Source of the DNA: Cryptomeria japonica
Lineage: Eukaryota > Streptophyta > Pinopsida > Cupressales > Cupressaceae
Length of the DNA stretch: 64,000 nt
Direction of reading: 5' to 3'
Assembly (NCBI RefSeq): GCF_030272615.1
Contig: NC_081410.1
Coordinates: 117,621,140 to 117,685,139 of the forward strand
Shown here one piece after another: positions 32,355 to 50,600 of this stretch (position 1 is its first letter; every line of letters starts with the position of its first letter). The position numbers and the translations under genes were made by a program. Under the pieces are notes generated by a model. The model had not been told where the DNA came from. It made no database searches and saw only the letters and a list, made by a program, of their open reading frames with translations.

Positions 32355-32832
32355 AGTTGGTGTAAATAATTATTCATCATGGATATTATTACACTTACTT
32401 AAGTTTACTTAGGATAATGCATTTCATAGTAGTTTGGATATGAGACACTTGGGTGTTTGTGTCACATTGGGATAGTGTGTGTAGGAGAAATTCCACCTCT
32501 TATGGTGTTGATCTTGTTATTACACTATCATATCCACTTATTGTGGAGTGATAATTCCACCTTCGGTGGGTGGTCCACCTCATGTGGAATATTATATTAT
32601 TTCTCCTACCTACCCACACCTATTTCCTACCTACCCTTGTTTCTTATTGAGCCACATGTCATATTTGTGTGCTCATACATATCCCTAGCCTTGCCTATAT
32701 AAGAAGGCTCATCTACATTGTATGTAAGTTGTTGATCATTTTCTATTGATGAGAATACAGTTTATTCTTGTCCTATATTGTGTCTCTATCTTGTACATTT
32801 CATTGACCTCCTGATCTTGGCAAAATCCAACA
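32355..32832 (+). repeat. 3' LTR of the copia element
   Basis: It is 478 bp and matches the 5' LTR except for five substitutions: the first base (T to A, so it starts AGTTGG), GATCC/GGTCC, TTATG/TTGTG, AAGCA/AAGAA and CTCTTG/CTCCTG. It ends ATCCAACA at 32832, followed by the GCTGG duplication. Confidence 0.95.
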
Positions 32833-33056
32833 GCTGGCAACAAGAGATTTAATTCTATCAAAAAAGACCGGGAGACTCATAAGATTTAGGGCAATTTGTT
32901 TCATGTAATTCAAGCTAATAAGAATTTCCAATCTGTACACTCTAATAAAAAAATTGGAAATGTTAATAGATTAGAGCCTATTCCAAGATGGAACTAGAAA
33001 AGTAGTGATTCCATGGGAAGACAATTGGAAGAGGCTCAAATCAATAAGGGTGATTG
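32833..33056 (+). pseudogene. LINE-2 ORF1, middle segment
   Basis: After GCTGG the ORF1 frame resumes (NKRFNSIKKDRETHK), with a TAG near 32889 and another near 32998, and runs to the solo-LTR insertion at 33057. The last codons before the insertion (NKGD) continue at 36410 with CKAFIIHNK in the same frame. Confidence 0.6.
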
Positions 33057-36000
33057 TGTAGTACCCCTACTCGTTTGAACTCATTAGACTCATATTTTAT
33101 TATTGTTTAGTTTCAGTGGATACATTACCATGATGTGTTAATCAGACTTATATGACATTATTTTATGCTTTATTTGGATATGAGATGCATAATTTATTTG
33201 CAGTATTTCAGTACTTGTGATTTATGGCATTTTATGGATTATTGCTATGTACTGACATTTTACTTTATTTATGCAATGTGAAATTATATGTTGTGTGTTT
33301 GCGAGTGTATTGGATGCAAGGGGACGATTTTCCTTCACTCATTTCGGCGAGACAGGGAACGTCGCGATTCTCCTTCATCAATGTGTATGTCGTGTTTTCT
33401 ATATTGTATTTATTCATGTGTAGTTCGGTGATGCAGGATATTGCAGGTGTGGTTCGGTGATTATAAATTTAGTTAATTAAAATAAATTATTAAATTAAAT
33501 TGCAAGCTGCATGATATTAGAAATATATTTTTATTTAAATTTTGTGGAAAAATAAATTAAATTAATTGTATTTATTATTTCCTAGAATTTTAAATATATA
33601 AAAGAATAAAAGAATAAATAATTAAAAGAATAAAAGAATAAATAAATAAATGAATAAAAGAATTAATTAGAATTAAAGTATTGCTTTAATTCTTTATTTA
33701 GAAAATTAATTAATTAGCATGAGAAAAGAAAAGAAAGAATAATGATTTTTAATTATTGCATGTTAGCTTATCTTTTGTTATAAAATTAGAAAATAAAATA
33801 AAATTGTTTTTATTCTTAATTTAGGTTTTTGAGAAAAAACTATTGAACCTAGAATTTTAGTTTAAATAGGGGAATAGGTCTTTATTTTAGTTACACAGGA
33901 AACAGGTCAAGAATTTAGGTGAAGAGATTTATTGGAAGCTTGTTGAAAAGATTAGGGCTCTTCTACAGATTTCTTCCAGGAAAGGTATACCAGGTTGGGT
34001 GGCTTCTTTTGATTGTTGTTTTAAGAAAATATTTTATTTCTTTTTTCTTTCTGAATGATGTGTGTGTTAAGATGTTTGTCAAATCTAAAATCTTGTCTGA
34101 TTATTTCTTGTTCTTGGCTAAAGTCCATTTCTGAAGTTAATTTCTAGTTTGTGGAAATAATTTATTACCTGGGTGTTTGTAGATTAAATTTTGAGAAAAT
34201 TGGTAAAAGTTATTTTGACAAATTTTGCCAAGATTTTTATTGTGCATGGAAATTGCAAGATTTGAGAGGAATGGGATTTACCAAAGAAATCATTCTCTCT
34301 TGTTTGATTTTTGTTTCGATATTTGGCTATGGCAGTCTTTTTTAATATTTGTGTATCTCTGTGATATTATTAGTAATTATAGAAATAAATTTAATTATTA
34401 ATTAAATTTATTGTATTATTAAAAGTTAAAGGAAATTATTTTATTATATTATTTTGGAGATATTATGTATTAATTAATTTCCTTGTAAATAAATTTGATT
34501 GGAAATAAATTTTGGGTGAAAATAAAATTTACTTGTTTTAGATTATTGTATTAAAATAAATAAATAAATAAATAATTTTTTTTAAAAACATTAATTTAAA
34601 AAAAATTAATTAAAAAAAAATTAATTAAAAATAAATAAATAAATAAATATTATATATATGTATATAGTATTTTCTGTGGTTTTAATTATGTTATTTTGGA
34701 AATGAAATATATTTCAAAATTAAATCTTCTTTTTATTATATATTTTAATGTGATAAAATTATATAATATTATATTCATAGAATATATATATTTATGTAAT
34801 TATATTATATTATTATATATAATTTGAAATTTGAAATTTAATTTAGATTATTTATAAAATCTAATCGGGTTTATTTGTAAATTAATCATGAACATATATT
34901 TAGGGGGTTAATTTTTATGTGATTTTATTTAACTTTATTGGACAAATGACAACATTGGTTTTCCTTTTGTAATATAGTTGTATTTTCTTATTATCTAGAA
35001 ATTTTTTAATTGCAAGTTACTTATGCTTTTGGTTGTTTTAAGAAAAGATTGCCTGTATTAGGATCTTGTGTAAATGGTGTTTTCAGTCAAGCTTAATTTC
35101 ATTGCAATTCTGGTTGAATTGTCATTGTGTCCTATGTTATTATTTCTCCTTGGTCAAGTGTTGTTGTATAACCTTATTGATGTCAGCCATTGTGTGTGTT
35201 TGTCCAAATGGTCAATCTTGGGTTAGCGATTGTGTATCCTTCACCTGTGCTTTGTCAGAGTTGGTTATGGTTGTTTGTTTCGCCATAGAGTTCTCGTAGA
35301 GAGACATTTCCTGTTAGTGTCCTATGAGAGAGAGTGGCTTTCGAGCGGGGACCGTGCCCAAAGTGGATGACAGGATAACCCATCGAAAGTTGGTTAAAAA
35401 GTGATAACATAATAATATATTGGGGGGGAGTGAGATAAATATTAATTAAGATAAGTGTACCTCATGCATAGGTGAGTGCTTGTACAAGGCTCATAATGTT
35501 ACGAGAAGGTCTGGAATGACAAACTTACCACCTTGTCTTCACAAAAGGATTGGTAGGGTCCGCATGAGACTTAGTTGGAACCGGAGGCTCGGGAGAGGTT
35601 ACCAGGAGAAACCCAAGGATGGGGGCCGAGACCTATGGAGGTTGTACCATGGTAACCATCAAGCTATGCGATGACACTCTCTCCTTAGAGTCACTTGTGT
35701 TTTGTGAGTTGAGTTACATGGATGTGTGTGGAGTCTTGTAGTCCTTTCGTACTTGTCTTACTTTGCTTGCTTGAGGCTTTTCTACTATCTCCTAGCACAG
35801 TGGGGTGGTTCCATTTCGGGATCACATGGTCGGGTGGTAGTGCCACTTCACATTGGATGTTCTGGATTGTATATTCAGGCGAGGAAAGGCTTCGCTGGTG
35901 TATCTTGGTTCGTGGTTTGTGTACCAGCTCTTGTTCGAGATCATTGTTCAGTTGAGACCTTGTGGTCATTGTATCAGACTTTTATGTAACCTTGATAGTG

Positions 36001-36405
36001 TAACTTTGTAATCGGTGGCATTTTTGGAAGCCATGTATTTGTGGATATTGTAATATTATGTCAGTGAAATGAATGTTATAGCTTTGATCTTATGTTTAAA
36101 TGGTTTATGGAAATTGGTTACATTGAAATACTTTTATTTCTTTATCATGAAATTTGGATGTATGTGTAGTTTTAAACTTAAGTTTTCAATTTATCTAATC
36201 AAATGGATTAATTGTGGTGTTAATATAATCTACGAATTAATCTTCGTTGGTTACCCTTAGGGAAACATATATTAGACTTCTGTTGTGTTATTAAACGTGC
36301 AATGGTTTTAGTTAGTGCACTTAGTCTTTAACAAAAAAAAATTATTTCACCCTTTAGTTGCCTAGTTGTGTTGTTTTCCTTTAGGGTTCCTGGCATGGCA
36401 TTACA
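33057..36405 (+). mobile_element. Solo LTR of about 3.35 kb inside LINE-2
   Basis: It begins TGTAGTACCCCTAC and ends GGCATGGCATTACA. The flanking pentamers are GATTG (33052-33056) and AATTG (36406-36410), one mismatch apart. Removing it restores the LINE-2 ORF1 frame exactly, which fixes the boundaries. It is AT-rich in the middle (33480-34920, AAATAAAT-type motifs) with a TTTAAATAGGGG box near 33861-33872 as possible TATA. No gag or pol motif was found, so I read it as solo. Small frames inside it lack support. Confidence 0.7.
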
Positions 36406-37721
36406 AATTGCAAGGCATTTATCATACATAATAAATCTATGGAAGTAAGATGGAATCACTATTGAAAGTTTGGTTCATTTACAATATGGAGTGGAGTAGG
36501 GCAACCGATCAACAATATCATGAAATGGTGGAATTGGGCATTTCCCAAGCAGGTAAGTATCTCTATCCTTCCTAATAAATTTATGTTCATAATCTGTAAA
36601 GATGAAGCATTTAAAAAAGATCTGCTATTTGGGAAACCTGTAATTTATAAAGGCTTTAGCTTTCATTTTCTTGATTGGCAAATAAATTTTAACCCTATGT
36701 CATATAAGCCCAAGAAATTTCCCAAATGGATTAAAATTTCATATTTACCAGTGGAATTGCTTCATTTAGAAACCCTAGAAGAGATAGGGAATGCTTTGGG
36801 ATCCTTTATTGGAGTGGAAGAAAACTTTCGTAACTCTACAAAGGTTAAAATCTTAATAGACATTGATGTAGATATTAAAAACATAGAACCACTAGAACTA
36901 ATAACAGCACATGAGGCATACATTGTTAGGTCATAATTTTTTGAAGGCCCTATTTTGGGTAATATAGTAATAAAAAATAATAATAATTTAAAAAATCTGA
37001 GAAAATCCAACACAAATCCCTCACATGATGAGGGGATTAATATAATTCTCAATAATGAGAAGGGGAGGTTTGTTATTGAAAACATTAATCTCATTCAGGA
37101 AGTAAATAGGGGTATTAATGTAAATTCACTTGTTAATAGTATAGTATTGACTCGAGTACATGGAGAGTCAAAGGCTCTTCAGAAAGAGGTAGGGAGAGAA
37201 GTGGAAGGCCTGAATGGTCTTTCCATTAACAAGTTGAAAGGGGAAGAGGATATATAGAACAAGGCAGGGCATGACTTTATTGCAAAGGAAGGAGAAATTC
37301 AGGATACATTTTAGAAAGAACAAATACCCACAGGGCTAGAAGCCATTGATGATATGATGGGCATTGCTCATGCCATTGGATCAAAATATGAATCAGAAGA
37401 GGACAATAGTATAGAAGTGGCCAATGAGAAGCAAAGGTTAATAAAGAAAATATTGGAGCTAGATGTCCAGGAGGTGGAGGAGAATAAGGAAGAATGTTTT
37501 ATTGATAATCCCAAGTAGGCAAAGGAAAATCCAAGTATAGTAAAATTGGGTCTAGAATTCAACTGCCCTGATAAAGATACTCCAGACTATGGAAAAACAA
37601 CTAAGAAGAGAGGGAGGAAATCTCTAATTGAATTGAGAAAAATTGTTGGGGAAGTAGAAGACCAAGCTAAAATTATATCACTCTTACAAGTTGGGAAGGG
37701 GAAGTGCCTTCCCAAGGAGAA

Positions 37722-37725
<4 letters not shown>
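36406..37725 (+). pseudogene. LINE-2 ORF1, DUF4283 segment to its end
   Basis: One frame runs from 36410 to TGA 37723-37725, with stops near 36463, 36934-36936, 37255-37257, 37312-37314 and 37516-37518. The first part is a DUF4283-type domain (MKWWNWAFPKQ, LLFGKPVIYKGFSFHFLDW, PKWIKISYLPVELLHLETL), the conserved N-terminal module of plant L1 ORF1. The rest is charged and Glu/Lys-rich; I see no CCHC knuckle here. Its stop codon overlaps the ATG of ORF2 (ATGA at 37722-37725). Confidence 0.8.
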
Positions 37726-42602
<4,877 letters not shown>

Positions 42603-42929
42603 AAATCAAGAAGTAGGAAAGATACTATGTGGTTTGGTATCTGATTTAGGAGTTTGGTTAGATTAGTTATTAGTTTAAGTCAATAAAAAAAAGACCAAAT
42701 TACATCATATTATTTTAATTGAGTGTTGGTATTAAATTGTCTAAATATTTAACCATTGTAATGATTGATTGGACATTCTTATAAGGTGAGTTAGCACAAG
42801 ATAGGCTGTATGGACATTAACTATTCTAGGAGCCGATGAATTCATAATTAAGGATGTAGATCAATAGCTAAGGGGGTGATCAATTTTAGATCTAGAGCCT
42901 TGAGAGATTAACGGTTTCGTGATTTGTAC

Positions 42930-44420
42930 ATATATCACCAACAGACAACTCTGCAAGTTAACACGAGTCCATCGTGGTCCCACCTTAATCTCAAGGGTTA
43001 TCGACAAGAGATCTCACCTTCGACAATGTCTTAGAACTCTCTTATCAAACTCCAATGTCTCATCGAAAACAACTTTATCGATGAAGGATATAACTTCGGT
43101 TAATGACTTAACGTGTCTCATCGAACATTAAAGTTATACCAGAAACCCCTTTGTCGCCAAGACCATCCTCATGTCGTATCGACATGGTCTTATTGGATTA
43201 CATAATGAATTCAACAACCTCCTTGACAAGTCTCTGTGTACACCAAAGTTACCCCAAAAACATCTCTTTGCCAATACCACTCGAAAGTCATACCAACTTT
43301 GTATCTCATCGGAGATAGATGAGACTTCAGCTGACTACTTAGAGAGTCTTACCAAAGCCCGAGGTCACATCAAAATCTCTTATTGTCGCCCAGACTCTAG
43401 TAAAGTCTTACCGATATGGTTTTCATCGATAAGTGCATGACTTTGGCTAGTGGCTAGATATGTCTTACCGAAACCTTAAGTAACACTGAAACTTTTGTCT
43501 TCTCAAAGACTCATCAACTGTCTTAGTGATATCGGTAAGATGTATGACTTCCACGAACTACTTGAAGAGTCTTATCGAACCCAAATGTTATAGCGATATC
43601 AACTTGTCGTCAGGTCCATTCCACAGTCTCACCGAAATGGTAACTCATTGGGAGGATGGAATTTTGAATGAGAAAATAGGCTAGTTAGATGAGGAGCAAT
43701 ACAGATCTATGGATGTTGCCTTGGCATACTAAAAATCTAGAAGTAGGCAGGATACTATGGGTTTCGATATTTGATTTAAGAGTTTGGTTAGATTTGTTTA
43801 AGACAATAAAAACATGTTTGAATTATATAATATTATTTTAATCGAGTGTTAGTATTAAGTTGTCTAAATATTTAACCATCGTAATGCTTGTTTGGACATT
43901 CTTTTAAGGTGAGTCTGCACAAGATTGGCTATGTGGACATTAACTATTTTGGGAGCTGATGGAGTATCCGCGCTCATCATAGTTACCCCAAAAACATCTC
44001 TTCACCTAGACCACTTGAAAGTCATACCGATATTGTATCTCATCGGAGATAGATGAGACTTCAGCTAAGTGTTTAGAGAATCTTACCAAAGACCCAAGTC
44101 ACATCGAATCCCCTCTTGTCGCTCAAACTCCTGTAAAGTCTTACCAATATGGTCTTCATCGGTCAAGTATATGACTTTGACTTGCAGCTAGATATGTCTT
44201 ACCGAAACCTTTAGTCGCACCGAAACTTTTGACTTTGCCAAGACCCATCAACCGTCTTAACGATATCGGTAAGATGTATGACTTCTGTGAACTACTTGAA
44301 GAGTCTTATTGAACCCAAATGTTATACTAAAATCAACTCATCACCATGACCATTCCTCAGTCTCACTGAATTGGTTACTCATCAGAGACAAACATGATGA
44401 AAACAACTTTATCGACGAAG
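42930..44420. repeat. Satellite-like array of about 105-118-bp degenerate monomers
   Basis: A phrase of the type ATCGGTAAGATG.ATGACTTC, about 20 bases, GTCTTACCGAAACC recurs at about 43076, 43177, 43307, 43424 and 43530. It recurs again in the duplicated stretch at about 44040-44400. The block 43242-43650 is repeated at 43981-44385. TCTTACCGA and CTCATCGG words recur throughout. No coding function is supported. Confidence 0.65.
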
Positions 44421-45979
44421 GATATGACTATGTAGTTATTTCAATATGGCTTGGTTTTTTAGAATAACCTTAAGCTTTTGGATGAATTTCATGAATACAT
44501 GATAGTGGGTTTGCAAATTTAAGCTTTGAATGTTCTAATCTATTAGATTATTTGATCAAAGTTGGAATCTTGGATGGCTTTGAACTGTAGTCTTAGAGTT
44601 ATTTACTATTATATGAGTTATCTGTTATGACGTTGCTTCTATGACAATGAAATTTTGTAGAGCAATTTATAGGTAGATACTCTGCTAATAGTAGCAATAA
44701 GTGCATATGTGAGTTTCACAATATTTTAACAAGATTTTTGAAACATCAAGCAGGTAATTCAGGGGTATCCAAGTAAGGTTGATTCATATTTCTCTTTTCA
44801 AAATCGGTCTCGGTCCATTAGCAATAAAAAAAAAAGAAGAAAAAGAATTAGAATCAAATAAAGTGATTCTTTTTTTTCAATATTTTATTTTTAATTTTTT
44901 TAGAAACATAAAAAAATAGAATATACTAATAAAAGAAATAATAATAAGAGATATTTTGACTAAAAGTAGATAATAACAAAATATAGATTTTTTTCTAACA
45001 AATAATATTAAAATGCATATTTTTTATTATAAAAGATCTTTTTTTAAAAATTAATATAAATTTAAGCAGTTTGAATTAATTCTATAGTCTTGCATTCTTC
45101 TCCTCGATTTTCAACCATTCATTTTAATAAGTATGTGGTTCACTTCACATAGGAATGCCTTTGGCATAATAATTATTATATAATACAAATTTTATAGTGA
45201 AAATATATAATTTTCTTAAAAGCATAATCCTAATTTAATTTTAAAATTTATAAAATTATAATTATAATAATAAAATTAATTTTAAATTTAACTATTAATT
45301 TGTAGCATAATATTATATTATTTTTTATATTAATGTAATATTAATTATAATTGGCTATAATAAAATATTAATAATTAGACAAGTGAAAATAAACATTTTT
45401 GAATAACTTAATGAAAAACTATTTAAATTTATGATTAAAAGTTATTAAATTGTTTTGTATATATTAAAATGATTAAAAAATGGAATGATTTCAAAAAATA
45501 TACAAAATATAATTATAAAGAATACATATAATAATTAAGTTTATTTTTTAATAGAAATATTTATATTTAATTTTTCATTTAATTTAATTTAAACTAAGTC
45601 AATTTTTTATAATTGACTTTATTATATATATTTTGAGATAAAAAAGAATTATTTTAATTTACATGTCATTTTAGAAAAATAATTTTATTTATAATATTAT
45701 AAATAATAAAAAATAAAAATAAAAACTATTTAAAATAGACATTTCAATTTTTAAAATTAAAAAAAAAATCCCAAAAAACCTTAAAAATCTATCATTCCTA
45801 AAATTTGCTCTTATAACACCAAATTTTTTAATCCAATGCAGATAAATAATTTTTATAATATTTAAAATTAAAAAATATAAATCTCAACTTTACAAAAAAC
45901 CAATTTTTTTAAAGCAAAAATAATAATCACTTTTTGATTGGTGCAAACTAATTGATTAATTGGGTTTTAGTAATAATAT
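44421..45979. other. AT-rich gene-free stretch
   Basis: It is very AT-rich from about 44825 on, with A- and T-runs and no frame, LTR or hairpin that I can support. It ends at the first target-site copy of LINE-3. Confidence 0.6.
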
Positions 45980-46052
45980 TTACTAACATGGAGCAGCGAC
46001 AGAGGGGACTAGGGCTTCGACCGAGGGAGTTGCAAGTTTTTCGACCGCAAGG

Positions 46053-47612
46053 AGATGGCTTTCAAGGTTGAAGATATGCAGATCAGGGAATGCGACAAAA
46101 CTTCACATAGTCACGACCTGGTAAACGCCCTTGGCAAAATCCAAGCAAGGCTTGGGAGGATCAGGACAGGTTCTTTCATCCCCACAAGCAATGGGGGGAG
46201 GAAACGTTAGCCAGAGAATCCAAGTTTTTGAGAAAGGAGATTACCAGAACCCAAGGGCATCGCAATAAGGAGTACGATCCGAAAACTATATGGCAACACT
46301 GCCAAGAGAAAGAATGACAACCTAGAAGGAATTTCCAGAAGCAGATGAAGGTCCCGAAGCGAAAAGAGGGCTTGAGAATGGAGAAAGTTTCATTGATGAT
46401 AGACAACAAAAGCTGGAATGACTCTGTGGCCTTCTTCCGGGAGAGGGGATTATTTGAAAAATGTTTTGGTGATTGGCCCTCGGTGGGTAAGATGAAAGGT
46501 CGGTGTGTTGAAAATTGGAAATGCAAAATTGAACTCAAAACCCTTCCAAATGGGGTTTTCTTGGTAATCAATGAAGACAGTAAGTATAAGCAAGGAATTT
46601 TAAATAACAAACCCTTTTTCGTGGGTGGAAGGGGTTTGTACGTTAGGGATTGGGAACTTAACTTCAATCTGGTGCTGGCCCCGATTGAAGAGGTACCTGT
46701 CTGGCTCAGATTATATAACCTTCCCAGAGAATACTGGAATGAGGAGTTCTTCCAAACCCTAGGTAACAAACTGGGATTCTACATCAGAGCGGATGAGGCT
46801 ATTGAGTCCAAAGACTTCAGCATGTATGCACAAATATGTATTGGGTGGAAACCCCAATACCCACTTCCAGAACAAGTTGAGATAATAACAAACGCAGGAC
46901 AGTGGCTTCAAAAAATCGAGGTGGAGGAATCCAATGAAATATGCAAACATTGCAAAAAAGGACACTCGGAGGAAACCTGTTTAATAGGCCCTAAAGGGAA
47001 AATGGTTGAGACATCAATAGAAGATGAGGTTACCTACTATGCAAACAAGGAAAGTATAAGGAAGGAGACAAGATCAAATGAGGACATGAATCAACCTCTG
47101 CAAAACCCCTTTATTCAGGGGGAGGTTTCGATGGCCCACAACAACACCACCCAAGAGGTGGAAGAAATTGTAACAGATGTTGCTCTTATTAACAAACATA
47201 GGGAGGTTGTAGGTTGGGTAGAAGAGGCCATTGCAAGGGTAGAGAAAGCAGTTGATATTCTAGATGAGGTTAAATCCAGGGCCTTTACTCTCAGGGAAAC
47301 AGGAGTCAGTCTGGAGATAGTACAGCTCTCTGAGAAGGATAAGGACCTGGGTACTGACAAGGATGAAACTAAGGAAAATAGACAATCTCGTGGATTTGAT
47401 GATGATGATGAATAGGGATAGATGGATGAGGAAGACATTCTGGAAACAAGGACAATAGAGCAAATGGAGCCTGTGTGCAACAAGGTGCAAATGGGGGAAA
47501 AGAGATCGAGAGGTAGAAAATTAAACCAGTTCAGGATTGCATTGGCCAAAGTGCCAAAGGCCAAAGTAAATTGATAGTAGGGAAGGGTGCCACCCTACCT
47601 GAAGGACAATGA
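46053..47612 (+). pseudogene. LINE-3 ORF1: DUF4283 domain and CCHC knuckle
   Basis: The best open part is 46345-47415 (356 codons). It carries a DUF4283-type domain (GRCVENWKCKIELKTLPNGV, VWLRLYNLPREYWNEEFF, LGNKLGFYIRADEAIESKDF) and a zinc knuckle C200-x2-C203-x3-H207-x4-C212, counted from ATG 46345. The N-terminal part (46053-46344) is shifted and has stops. After TAG 47413-47415 the frame continues acidic, then basic (GEKRSRGRKLNQF); a shift near 47570 leads to LIVGKGATLPEGQ and TGA 47610-47612, overlapping the ORF2 ATG. It is the RNA-binding particle protein of L1 elements. Confidence 0.85.
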
Positions 47613-50600
47613 AAATCATAACCTGGAATGTTAGGGGTTGCAATGCCCTGACAAACACTGATTGATCAAACAAGGGTTAGATCAATTAAGGCCATATGTA
47701 ATTTTCTTACACGAGACAAAAATGAGCAAAGTGGAAGCTAAGGTACTCATGGGAACCTAGAAGCAGTGGATGGGGCTCTTCGTAGATTCGGAGGGAGCAT
47801 CATGAGGTCTAGGTATCCTTTGGAACACGAACAATTACAAGGTTGAGGAAGTTTTTACTTCCAGTATGTGGCAGGTATGTAAGGTTCATTCCTACCCCCT
47901 AAATGTTGATTTCACCTTCATCAATGTTTATGGACCATCAAAACCCAATCTTCAAAGAAATTTTTGGAAGCCCCTGTCTTCCCTCATTAGAGATCTGGAA
48001 GGTGGTGTTATTATTATTGTGGGTGACTTCAATGCTATTTTGGAGCTGAGTGATAAATCGAGGGGCAAGGGAGGACCTTCGGCGACCTAAGTAAATTTTC
48101 AAAATTTTGTGGCTGACAATAGACTCAGGGAAGTCAAATCCAAGGATGGACAATTCACATGGTCTAACCAAAGGATCGTAGGGCATCATGTAGCAGAGAA
48201 GCTTGATTGTTTTTTCTTGGGTGGGCTTTGGGTGGAAACCAATCTCCTTTTCACCTCAAATATCCAACCAATGGTTGCTTCAGATCATCTACCAATGGAG
48301 CTCACCATAGCTTTCGATGGCCCCCCATCAGATGTCCTTTCAAATTTGAAAAAATGTGGTTGAGGGATGAAGCTTGAGGGATTTAATCAAGGAATGGTGG
48401 CCTAGAGCCCTGAAGATTTGTGGTACTAAGGCCTTCATTTTCGTTAAGAAGTTGCAGTTTATTAAGTCTAAAATCAAAGCGTAGAACTGAATCAAGTTTG
48501 GCAATATTTTTGCAAATAAAAGAGATCTGGAGGAAAGGCTGGCGGCCTTGCAAGAAGACATAATTCAAAAGGGGATGACATCCAAGATGTTCTTGCAGGA
48601 GAGAGACCTCAAAGGGCAATATAGTGAAGTTCTAGCCCGAGAGGAGATATAATGGAGACAGAAGTCGAGAGAATGCTGGCTAAAGGAAGGAGATAGAAAT
48701 ACAAATTTTTTCCACAACTCGGTAAAGGCGAGAAGATCCTGGAATAAAATCACAACCATCTACAACTGTGAGAATGTCTTACTAGACAATTTGGAGGACA
48801 TAAACAAAGAGGTGGTTGATTTCTTTCTAGCACTACTATCCAAGGAAAGTTCTACCAATTTGGAGCACCAACAAAATGGGCTAAATGTTATCCTAGAGTT
48901 GATAACAGATGCGCAAAATCATGCACTAATGAAACCCATTCAAGTGGAGGAGGTTTGAAATGCGGTCTTTAGTATGGAAGGTGATAAAGCTCTAGGGTTG
49001 GATGGTTTCCCAGATTTTTTCTTCCAAACCTTCTAGGAGATTGTAGGAAATGAGGTTTGGGCAGTAGTGGAGGAATCACAGAGCAAGGCGAGTGTTGCAA
49101 AGGAGCTAAACTGCACACTACTTGCCCTTATCCCCAAGGTGGAGCACCCTACGTCTTTCAATGAATTCAGACCAATTTCTTTGTGCAACGCCATTTACAA
49201 AGTGATAACTAAAGTGATCTCAAATAGATTGAAACCATTACTAAGTCATCTCATCTCAGAAGAACAGAGTGGCTTTGTCCCAGGTAGATCGATTGTCGAG
49301 GGAATAATAATTGCCCATGAGGCCATCCACACAGTTCATCAATCAAAAGTGGATCGACTGCTGATCAAATTAGATATTAGAAAAGCATATGACATGGTGG
49401 ATCAAGAATTTCTTCTCTAGGTTTTACAGAGCTTTGGCTTCTCCAAAGAATGGATTGGCTGGATACGGGCTTATATAGGGGTGTGTGGATTTCTATATTG
49501 TTTAATGGTAGCCCGCAAGGCTTCTTTCAAACTACACGTGGACTTAGACAAGGAGACCCATTATCACCTTTCCTGTTCATTATATTGGCGAAATTTTTGG
49601 GAAGACTAATTCGATTACAGCAACAACAAGGAAGCTGGAAATGAATTAAAATTGTGGAAGGAATGGAGCCAGTTACACATCAACAATTTGCGGATGATAC
49701 CCTACTGTGTGGGCAGTATTCACTTCAAGAGGCCCGAGTGATTAGAAGGACAATAGATGTTTTCTGCAGAGCAAGTGATCAGCAGGTTAATTGGGCCAAA
49801 TCGGAAGCCTTTTTCTTTAATACAGGGGTCGATAGACAACAAGAAATTTTAGATATCCTAGGAGTCAAAAGGGGTCTCCTGCCTGGAAATTTTTTGGGTA
49901 CCCCCTTATTTGGTGGGATTAACGACCCTAACCTATGGAACAACCTCATTGATGTTTGTACAAATCGCCTTGAAGGGTGGAAGAGTAAATGGCTTACCTT
50001 GTCTGAGCAGATTATGCTTCTCAAAGCGGTCCTCTCAGCCCTTCCCATATTCTCCATGATAGCCTTAAAGATCTCAGAGAAAGTGATTAACTGTATAAAT
50101 AGGGGGATGAGAAAATTTCTTTGGAATGACAAAGAAGCAAATGACAAAATTCCCTTGGTTGTGTGGGATAAAGTTTGTCAAGCCAAACAGGCAGGGGGAG
50201 TAGGACTGAGAAACTGGAAACTCCTAAATGAAGCAATGGGGGCAGAAGTGATTTGGCAGATTTACGCCCAACCGAATTAGAAATGGGTACAAATACTAAA
50301 ACATAAGTACTTAGATCAAATGAGCAGGGAACATACATTCACTATCAACACCTTACAAAAAGGCTCAGCCATATGGAATTTTATTGCTTCTTGCAGACAT
50401 GTCATTACTGAGCACATCACTTGGGAAATAGGCATTGGGACAGTGGCCAATTTCTGGACAGACTCATGGGAGGGGAGGCCAACTCTCTCAGATAGATCGG
50501 ATATTGAGAATATCAAATAGGTCACTAAAGTCCAGTGGGGAGAAAAGGTAGGAGATTTTCTCTTGAAAAGTAGGGTCCAAGGGGTAGACCTGTGTGAATG

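Larger units (their letters stand above)
27787..32832 (+). mobile_element. Non-autonomous Ty1-copia element, 5,046 bp, with perfect 5-bp duplication
   Basis: GCTGG stands directly before (27782-27786) and after (32833-32837) the element. The two LTRs are each 478 bp and differ at 5 positions by my reading. A tRNA-iMet primer site follows the 5' LTR, and one long frame encodes Gag plus a protease-like region but no integrase, reverse transcriptase or RNase H. It inserted into ORF1 of LINE-2. This is the youngest LTR insertion in the window by LTR similarity. Confidence 0.95.

Noticed and set aside
33224-35989. Small frames of 60-90 codons
   Set aside because: They lie inside the solo LTR, in several phases, without motifs or codon bias that I can see.
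46176-46769. 197-codon minus-strand frame
   Set aside because: Antisense shadow of LINE-3 ORF1.
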